DNA of 11,854 nt, from the NCBI GenBank assembly GCA_035651635.1, contig DASRFK010000033.1, forward strand, positions 1 to 11,854, in the 5' to 3' direction. The notes under the pieces are model-generated. The model did not search any database and was not told the DNA's origin. It saw nothing but the letters and a program-made list of their open reading frames with translations. Shown piece by piece: positions 7,107 to 11,854 of this stretch (its first letter is position 1; each line of letters opens with the position of its first letter). Source of the DNA: JANXQE01 sp035651635. GTDB taxonomy: Bacteria > Verrucomicrobiota > Verrucomicrobiia > Limisphaerales > UBA8199. A program made the translations under genes and the position numbers.

Positions 7107-8536
7107 GTATTCCGACAGGGTTGTTTGTGGATGGGGCCTGGCGCGAGTCCGCTTCGGGCTTGCGCACACGGTTGATCAACCCAGCTACGGAAGACATTTT
7201 CGGCGAGGTTGCCAGCGCCGGCGCATCCGAAGTTGAGGCGGCGGTGACAACGGCCCACAAGGCTTGGGAATCCGGTTGGCGTGATTTGACCCCCGGCAAG
7301 AGGAGCGACGTACTGTTCAGCGTGGCGCGAGCGTTGCGCGAGAACGTGGAACGCATCGCCCAGCTCGAAATGCTGCAGATCGGCAAACCGATCAGCGACG
7401 CCCGTGACGAAGCGGCCCTGGGGGCGCGGGTATTTGAGTTTTACGCGGGGGCAGTAACCAAGTTCGGTGGCCAGACACTGCCGGTCGCCCGCGGTGGATT
7501 TGATTTCACGTTGCGGCAGCCCATGGGCGTGGTGGCCTGCATCGTGCCCTGGAATTTCCCGTTCCCAATCGCGTGCTGGAAAGCGGCACCGGCGCTGGCG
7601 GCGGGCAACTGCGTGGTGCTCAAGCCGGCGTCGCTCTCACCACTAACGGCACTGGCGCTGGGCGAAATTGCGCATGCCGCCGGACTGCCGGCGAGTGTGC
7701 TGCAAGTTTTACCCGGTTCCGGGGGTGCCATTGGTGAGGCGCTGGTGACGCACCCGCTCATTCGCAAGATTTCCTTCACCGGCTCGACGTCGGTCGGCCA
7801 GCGGATCATGGAACTGGCTTCCAAGGACATCAAACGCATCTCGCTCGAACTGGGGGGCAAATCGCCCAACATAGTTTTCGCCGATGCAGATTGGCAACGG
7901 GCCGCCGACACCTCGCCGATGAGTGTTTTTGCCAATACCGGCCAGGATTGCTGCGCCCGGAGCCGGTTGTTTGTGGAAGCATCGATTTTCGAGCCTTTCG
8001 TCAAAAAGTTTGTGGCTGCCACCAAGAAACTGGTCGTGGGCGATCCGGCCAGGCCCGAAACTCAGCTCGGACCGCTGGTTTCGGCGGCGCAACGCCAAAC
8101 GGTGGAGGAGTATCTCGCGGACGCCCGCTCACACAAGAGCCGCTTTGCCTGCGGCGGCACTCGTCACACGGGAAAGGGCTTTTATCTCGAGCCCACGGTT
8201 CTGTTGGACGTGGCGAAAAGCGATCGTTGCTGGCGGGAAGAAATATTTGGGCCGGTCGTCTGTATGTCAGCGTTCGAAGACGAGGAGACGATGCTGCGCG
8301 AGGTCAATGCGTCCCCGTACGGCTTGAGCGGATCGGTTTGGACGAATGATTTGAGGCGGGCGCTGCGCGTGGCGCGCGCCGTCGAGAGCGGTGTGCTCAG
8401 CATCAACTCGCATAGCAGCGTTCATGTGGAAGCTCCGTTTGGCGGATTCAAGTGCAGCGGCCTGGGCCGCGACCTGGGGATGGCGGCCATGGAAGGCTAT
8501 ACCGAGCTCAAAAACGTTTACATCGCGGAAACCTGA
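7103..8536 (+). CDS. NAD(P)-dependent aldehyde dehydrogenase
   Basis: It oxidises an aldehyde to the carboxylic acid. The protein is 477 residues, typical of the family. The active-site pieces are all visible: Asn151 in P-W-N-F-P, Lys174 in L-K-P-A-S, G-S-T-S-V-G (227-232), the general base Glu249 in L-E-L-G-G-K, the nucleophile Cys283 in N-T-G-Q-D-C (a second Cys follows it) and Glu380 in E-E-I-F-G-P. It resembles the betaine-aldehyde/gamma-aminobutyraldehyde (PuuC-like) branch. The ATG at 7103 is chosen because it overlaps the previous stop as ATGA and gives the normal N-terminus (G-L-F-V-D-G-A-W). The longer frame from 7037 would only add residues from inside the upstream gene. Its TGA shares one base with the ATG of the next gene. 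Translational coupling is likely. Confidence 0.95.
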   Translation: MSIPTGLFVDGAWRESASGLRTRLINPATEDIFGEVASAGASEVEAAVTTAHKAWESGWRDLTPGKRSDVLFSVARALRENVERIAQLEMLQIGKPISDARDEAALGARVFEFYAGAVTKFGGQTLPVARGGFDFTLRQPMGVVACIVPWNFPFPIACWKAAPALAAGNCVVLKPASLSPLTALALGEIAHAAGLPASVLQVLPGSGGAIGEALVTHPLIRKISFTGSTSVGQRIMELASKDIKRISLELGGKSPNIVFADADWQRAADTSPMSVFANTGQDCCARSRLFVEASIFEPFVKKFVAATKKLVVGDPARPETQLGPLVSAAQRQTVEEYLADARSHKSRFACGGTRHTGKGFYLEPTVLLDVAKSDRCWREEIFGPVVCMSAFEDEETMLREVNASPYGLSGSVWTNDLRRALRVARAVESGVLSINSHSSVHVEAPFGGFKCSGLGRDLGMAAMEGYTELKNVYIAET

Positions 8537-9936
8537 TGAACCTGCAGCAACTCAGGGCGCAAGTGCGGGCGGGAACCATCGACACGGTCCTGGTGGCGTT
8601 GCCCGATCCGTTTGGCCGGCTGGTGGGCAAACGCTTCCGCGCTGACATTTTCCTGGACTCAGTCGCTAAACAGGGAACGCACGGGTGCAATTACCTGCTG
8701 ACGGTCAATCTCGATATGGATCCCCTGGACGGCTTCAAGGTGGCCAGTTGGGAAAAGGGATTTGGCGACTTCACATTGCAGCCGGACCTCGAGACGCTCC
8801 GGCTCATCCCGTGGCAAACGGCGGCGGCCCTGGTCATCTGTGATCATGTCAAACACGATCGCAGTTTGGTAGCCGAGGCACCGCGGTCGGTCCTGCGGCG
8901 TCAGCTCGAGCGTGTGAAAGCCAATGGCTTTACCTGCTTTTGCGCCAGCGAACTGGAGTTCTACCTGTTCAATCAGACCTATCATTCCGCTTTTGACAGT
9001 GGTTACAGCGACCTGCAGCCGTCGAGCGATTACCGCATCGATTATCATTTGATGCAGCCGACCCGCGACGAACCGCTCATGCGCGCCATCCGCAATGGCA
9101 TGAGCGCTGCCGATGTCCCAATCGAAAGCAGCAAGGGCGAATGGAGCCGCGGCCAGCACGAGCTCAATTTCATTTATTCGGAACCGCTGGTAATGGCCGA
9201 CCGTCACGTCTTGTTCAAACAAGGAATCAAGGAAATCGCCGAACAACACGGAAAGTCGGTCTCGTTCATGGCGAAATATGCACCGACCGAGGCGGGCAAT
9301 TCCTGCCACGTCCATATGAGCTTATGGAAAGACGGTCGCAATGCGTTCGCGCAAACCGGTCGAATTTCAAAGGCGCCTCGGCGCGCTGTGGCGCATGAAA
9401 GCTCGAAGTCGGAACGCGAGCCCGGTTCAGCCTTATTCCGGCAGTTTCTCGGCGGGCTGCTGAAGTATTCGCCCGAGCTTTGCCTTTTTTTTGCTCCCAC
9501 GATCAATAGCTACAAGCGGTATCAACCGGGCAGCTGGGCCCCGACTCGCATGGCCTGGGCGGTTGATAATCGGACGGTGGGTTTTCGGGTCGTAGGTGAG
9601 GATAAATCGTTTCGGGTGGAAAATCGCATGCCTGGGGCGGATGCCAACCCGTATCTGGCCTTTGCGGCGATGCTGGCTGCGGGCATGGCTGGGATCGAGG
9701 AAAAGCTCGCTTGCGGCCACGAATATGCCGGAAACGCGTATGTAGACGCGGCCCTGGCGCGCTTGCCGTCAACCTTGCACGAGGCTACCGAACGGTTTGC
9801 CGCCTCAACCCTGGCCAAACATGCTTTCGGGGAGGAAGTAGTTGAGTTCTATTCCCACCATGCCCGATTGGAGACGGAGGCTTTCAACAATGCCGTAACG
9901 GACTGGGAAAAGAGCCGGTACTTCGAGCGGATTTGA
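8536..9936 (+). CDS. Glutamine synthetase family ligase, probable gamma-glutamyl-amine synthetase
   Basis: This is an ATP-dependent ligase of the type I glutamine synthetase fold, 466 residues. Core motifs are intact: F-T-L-Q-P-D (79-84), E-L-E (139-141), Glu202 and G-Q-H-E (206-209) for metal binding, the C-H-V-H-M-S-L-W loop (257-264), N-S-Y-K-R plus P-G-S-W-A-P (324-336), R-V-E-N-R (360-364) and A-N-P-Y-L-A (370-375). The length and N-terminus are closer to PuuA/GlnT-like enzymes that glutamylate amines than to assimilatory GlnA. Its place after an alcohol and an aldehyde dehydrogenase also argues for a catabolic role. An unusual basic/polar insertion at about 275-299 replaces a short surface loop. 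The ATG at 8536 overlaps the upstream TGA. The stop lies one base from the stop of the convergent pterin-synthase-like gene. Plain glutamine synthesis cannot be excluded. Confidence 0.85.
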   Translation: MNLQQLRAQVRAGTIDTVLVALPDPFGRLVGKRFRADIFLDSVAKQGTHGCNYLLTVNLDMDPLDGFKVASWEKGFGDFTLQPDLETLRLIPWQTAAALVICDHVKHDRSLVAEAPRSVLRRQLERVKANGFTCFCASELEFYLFNQTYHSAFDSGYSDLQPSSDYRIDYHLMQPTRDEPLMRAIRNGMSAADVPIESSKGEWSRGQHELNFIYSEPLVMADRHVLFKQGIKEIAEQHGKSVSFMAKYAPTEAGNSCHVHMSLWKDGRNAFAQTGRISKAPRRAVAHESSKSEREPGSALFRQFLGGLLKYSPELCLFFAPTINSYKRYQPGSWAPTRMAWAVDNRTVGFRVVGEDKSFRVENRMPGADANPYLAFAAMLAAGMAGIEEKLACGHEYAGNAYVDAALARLPSTLHEATERFAASTLAKHAFGEEVVEFYSHHARLETEAFNNAVTDWEKSRYFERI

Positions 9937-9937
9937 G

Positions 9938-10825
9938 TCAAAACGCCTTGAGCGTCTCGAGAACGGCGCGGATGCGCGGGACTTCATGCGTGCGGAATAA
10001 ATCCGTTTTGCCCAAAGCGGCCAGAACGGCAAAAAATGGTTCAGCGCAACGAACTTCTTCGCCGAAAAACTCAAAGGCGTGGGGCAGAGCCTGGCAGATA
10101 GGAAATCCAAGGCTGCGCAATCGGAATGAATTAAGAAATACCTGCATCTGGTGTCGCACCCTCACCGAGCTGTCCTGTAGATTTCGGTAATAGAAACCAA
10201 GCCCGGGATCGATCAGGATTTTGTTCACGCCCAGGCGCAGAGCTTTTTCCGTCGCGCGGGCGAAAAAATCGCGCATCAAATCAATCGGGTCCGAACCGAA
10301 GTTGAAATCGCCCACGCTCCGCACATTATCCCCCTGGACGTAGCAGAGGATCACCGCGGCATCATGAGCGGCGACCATGCGGAAAATCTCGTCGCTGGAG
10401 GCGACGCCGGTGAGATTCAAAACATTGGCGCCGGCTTCCAGGCACGCCTGGGCGACGGCCGGTTCATAAGTTTCGACTGAGACCAAAATCTTGGATTCGC
10501 GCAGCCCTTTCAGCACGGGGAGGAGAAGGTGCTTTTGACGAGCCTGGTCTGCGCGAGCGGCATGGGCCAAGGTCGATTCGGCGCCCAGGTCCACGATTCG
10601 CGCGCCTTGAGCGTGCAGCACCTGGCCGCGGCGGATCGCGCTCTCGACGGACAGGCAAACACTCTCGCGGTACCACGAATCAGGCGAAAGGTTGATGACT
10701 CCCATCAGCGCCGGCTCGGAATTGAAGGCAAACTCCTGACCGGCGAGATCAAATTCTTTGACCTGCGCGGCGGCCTCAGCGCAGTGGGACTGCAGCAACG
10801 TCGCCAGCCTTTCCAGGGTTAACAT
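9938..10825 (-). CDS. Divergent dihydropteroate synthase-like (pterin-binding fold) protein
   Basis: This is a TIM-barrel protein of 295 residues related to FolP, the enzyme joining pterin pyrophosphate and p-aminobenzoate. Family landmarks are M-G-V-I-N-L-S-P-D-S (41-50), G-A-R-I-V-D-L-G-A-E-S-T (74-85), V-S-V-E-T-Y (115-120), N-V-L-N (134-137), I-L-I-D-P-G-L-G-F (203-211) and a terminal R-T-H-E-V (278-282). Several canonical residues are changed: E-S-T-R-P-G has become E-S-T-L-A-H, the I-D-T-Y aspartate is Glu118, and the S-R-K-S motif with the pterin-binding lysine is replaced by Q-A-L-P-H (245-249). An N-terminal extension of about 35 residues precedes the barrel. I therefore expect a paralogue with another role rather than the folate enzyme, though a weak FolP function is not excluded. 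It stands alone on the minus strand. Confidence 0.8.
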   Translation of the reverse strand: MLTLERLATLLQSHCAEAAAQVKEFDLAGQEFAFNSEPALMGVINLSPDSWYRESVCLSVESAIRRGQVLHAQGARIVDLGAESTLAHAARADQARQKHLLLPVLKGLRESKILVSVETYEPAVAQACLEAGANVLNLTGVASSDEIFRMVAAHDAAVILCYVQGDNVRSVGDFNFGSDPIDLMRDFFARATEKALRLGVNKILIDPGLGFYYRNLQDSSVRVRHQMQVFLNSFRLRSLGFPICQALPHAFEFFGEEVRCAEPFFAVLAALGKTDLFRTHEVPRIRAVLETLKAF

Positions 10826-10860
10826 TCAGCTCAATTCCGCGATAGGTTCCGATTTAGGAC

Positions 10861-10960
10861 GGCGGCTCGGAGTGCCGGCTTCAGCCGGTCTTGCCGCTGC
10901 AATGGAGCATCGGAACTGCTCAATTACCCGCGCCGAGCCGCCCGAAAGGCGGCACTCCGA
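10861..10960. repeat. REPIN-like palindromic element, family 3
   Basis: Two inverted pairs overlap. GGCGGCTCGG (10861-10870) pairs with CCGAGCCGCC (10933-10942), and TCGGAGTGCCG (10867-10877) pairs with CGGCACTCCGA (10950-10960). Each end also carries its own hairpin, CCGGC-TTCA-GCCGG (10875-10888) and GCCGCC-CGAAA-GGCGGC (10937-10953). The layout is two inverted REP-like units about a ~45-base centre, located between two minus-strand genes. The competing pairings mean several folds are possible. I see no coding potential in it. Confidence 0.65.
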
Positions 10961-11024
10961 ACAAACCACCATCACTACGGGCAAAACACTTTCGACTCCG
11001 CGGTTCGAACAGTAACAATGAACG

Positions 11025-11516
11025 CTAAGACTTCGGCGCATTTTTTCGCGACCATTCCTCGGCGCCCTTGGCCATCTCCTCCGGCGGGACGTCTTTAATA
11101 TGGGTCGCAACGCTCCAAAGATGGCCAAACGGATCGAGGAACTTTCCGTAGCGATCTCCCCAAAACATGTCGGTCGGAGGCATTAGTGCTTTCGCTCCTT
11201 TGGAGATCGCGAGATTAAACAAGGCATCGACATCCTCGACGTAGAACATCAAACCGACCGGCGGCGGCGGTCCATTCGGTTGTGGGGCGACGGCCCCCAT
11301 TTGCGGATTTTCGTCGCCCAGCATCAACACGTGACCCCGGATCTTGAGTTCGGCATGCCCGATTTTAGTGCCATCCGGGCTGGGCATTCGCAAGAGTTCC
11401 GTAGCGCCGAAAACAGCTTTATAGAATTCGATGGCTTTGACCGCTCCACGCACCACAAAGTAAGGCACCAACGCATCGTATCCATCCGGAATGGGTTTTG
11501 GCTTCACGAAAGCCAA
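11025..11516 (-). CDS. VOC family protein (glyoxalase/bleomycin-resistance fold, PhnB-like)
   Basis: This is a small soluble protein of 163 residues with two beta-alpha-beta-beta-beta units. It matches the PhnB-like group: L-V-P-Y-F-V-V (17-23), A-I-E-F-Y-K-A-V-F-G-A (28-38), R-M-P-S-P-D-G (43-49), I-G-H-A-E-L (52-57) with a possible metal ligand His54, and, in the second half, F-Y-V-E-D-V (91-96) and D-P-F-G-H-L-W (128-134). Members bind metals or small molecules in diverse reactions, so no substrate is proposed. The start is a TTG at 11516, immediately after an in-frame TAA, and gives the N-terminus usual for the family (K-P-K-P-I-P-D-G-Y); a GTG three codons later is the alternative. A weak G-rich sequence lies upstream. 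It stands alone, flanked by palindromic repeats. Confidence 0.9.
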   Translation of the reverse strand: MAFVKPKPIPDGYDALVPYFVVRGAVKAIEFYKAVFGATELLRMPSPDGTKIGHAELKIRGHVLMLGDENPQMGAVAPQPNGPPPPVGLMFYVEDVDALFNLAISKGAKALMPPTDMFWGDRYGKFLDPFGHLWSVATHIKDVPPEEMAKGAEEWSRKNAPKS

Positions 11517-11577
11517 TTAAGCGCAGCCCCCCAATTAGGTCAACCCATTCCTCATGGCTTGTGGCGTAGGGCTAGCG

Positions 11578-11593
11578 CAGACTTTCCAGTCTG
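11578..11593. repeat. CAGACT/AGTCTG palindrome
   Basis: A 6-bp perfect stem (11578-11583 with 11588-11593) surrounds a TTCC loop, flanked by tagcg and gagcgc, which allow a few more pairs with a bulge. The layout is like the other extragenic palindromes in the window but with a different stem sequence. Confidence 0.5.
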
Positions 11594-11606
11594 AGCGCAC
11601 CGGCGC

Positions 11607-11623
11607 GCGGGCATCCTGCCCGC
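11607..11623. repeat. REP-like palindrome, family 1, copy C
   Basis: GCGGGCA (11607-11613) and TGCCCGC (11617-11623) pair around TCC, preceded by cggcgc and followed by agcgacacccga. It is the third copy of the element at 136-152 and 2331-2347. Confidence 0.65.
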
Positions 11624-11687
11624 AGCGACACCCGAGCACCGGCCGACTCCAAACATGACCCTTGGCCCACCTAGTTCGTGGATCGCT

Positions 11688-11706
11688 GCGGACTTCGGAA
11701 GTCCGC
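11688..11706. repeat. GCGGACTT/AAGTCCGC palindrome beside the intron boundary
   Basis: A perfect 8-bp stem with a CGG loop ends 11 bases from the proposed 3' splice boundary at 11717. Group IIC introns characteristically insert next to terminator-like hairpins, but on their 5' exon side, so this stem may be only another dispersed palindrome. Confidence 0.5.
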
Positions 11707-11716
11707 ACGCCGCCCG

Positions 11717-11789
11717 ATAGGGGTAGGGATGGCGCTTTCGCGCCACCCCTCCCTCCAAACCGGACGGGCGGATTTCCCGCATCCGGCTT
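11717..11789 (-). ncRNA. Group II intron domains V and VI (3' end of intron)
   Basis: Read on the minus strand, 11789-11757 folds as domain V. The lower stem AAGCCGGA/TCCGGTTT is fully paired, with a G-U at the middle base of the AGC catalytic triad, as in the consensus. A CG bulge and an upper stem closed by a GAAA-type loop follow; the total is 33 nt against the usual 34. Domain VI follows: GGGGTGGCGC and GCGCCATCCC pair around a GAAA tetraloop, extended by an A-U pair. One unpaired A (opposite 11724) then precedes a GGG/CCC helix. That A is the eighth base from a terminal AT, where a branch point and the 3' splice site belong. The G-U pairs favour the minus strand as the transcribed one. 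The 5' domains and most of any maturase lie beyond the window, so completeness is unknown. Confidence 0.75.
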
Positions 11790-11854
11790 TCCAGTCGGTG
11801 GTGTCTCGGCGAGACTAACCATAGGTGCAAGAACCATGTTCCAGACTAAACAAT

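Larger units (their letters stand above)
11517..11716. other. Intergenic repeat cluster between the VOC gene and the intron end
   Basis: No gene is supported. The stretch holds three palindromes in about 130 bases: CAGACT-TTCC-AGTCTG (11578-11593), GCGGGCA-TCC-TGCCCGC (11607-11623) and GCGGACTT-CGG-AAGTCCGC (11688-11706). Each is 6-8 bp with a loop of 3-4 bases. If the intron at the right edge splices as proposed, this is its 3' exon side on the minus strand. Confidence 0.6.

Noticed and set aside
8659..9315. 218-codon open frame on the minus strand
   Set aside because: It is antisense to the glutamine-synthetase-like gene, which has intact catalytic motifs; I read it as a coding shadow.
8536..9936. 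Annotation as glnA or puuA
   Set aside because: The context does not fit nitrogen assimilation, and no amine oxidase or gamma-glutamyl hydrolase of a Puu pathway is present. The substrate is not readable from motifs alone.
9938..10825. Annotation as folP (dihydropteroate synthase)
   Set aside because: The T-R-P-G loop, the I-D-T-Y aspartate and the S-R-K-S lysine are missing, so only a fold-level name is justified.
11521..11543. TTGACC box upstream of the VOC gene on the minus strand
   Set aside because: The element 17 bases downstream (TTAATT) is a poor -10 and would put the transcript start inside the coding region.

Overview
This window (about 60% GC by eye) looks like chromosomal DNA of a Verrucomicrobiota bacterium, probably of the Limisphaerales/Pedosphaera type. 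That is a recognition-based inference from three things: the style of the proteins, the weak or absent Shine-Dalgarno sequences, and the many short palindromic repeats between genes. No marker gene or rRNA is present to fix the taxonomy.

Layout, left to right. Positions 1-396 hold no supported gene, only a cluster of hairpins. A minus-strand membrane lipoprotein of unknown function (397-1134) is divergent from a plus-strand short-chain dehydrogenase (1566-2324); the space between them is full of palindromes. A compound palindromic element (about 2395-2566) separates the dehydrogenase from ligA (NAD-dependent DNA ligase, 2614-4674). An alpha/beta hydrolase follows ligA after 22 nt (4697-5764). 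A likely promoter at 5885-5913 then leads into a tightly coupled trio: iron-type alcohol dehydrogenase (5952-7106), aldehyde dehydrogenase (7103-8536) and a glutamine-synthetase-family ligase (8536-9936). The junctions are ATGA and TGATG overlaps. On the minus strand a divergent dihydropteroate-synthase-like protein (9938-10825) ends one base from the ligase stop, and a VOC/glyoxalase-fold protein (11025-11516) lies beyond a further palindromic element. The right edge carries, on the minus strand, a good match to domains V and VI of a group II intron, with its 3' splice boundary near 11717; the rest of that intron lies outside the window.

How the genes may work together. The alcohol dehydrogenase, aldehyde dehydrogenase and glutamine-synthetase-like enzyme read as one catabolic operon. 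The order fits a route in which an amino alcohol such as ethanolamine is gamma-glutamylated, then oxidised at the alcohol and at the aldehyde. No gamma-glutamyl hydrolase or transporter is visible in the window, so the substrate is inferred. The other genes look like ordinary single genes.

The most distinctive content is non-coding: the intron 3' end, at least three kinds of REP/REPIN-like palindrome, and the odd pterin-synthase relative that has lost several residues of the canonical active site.
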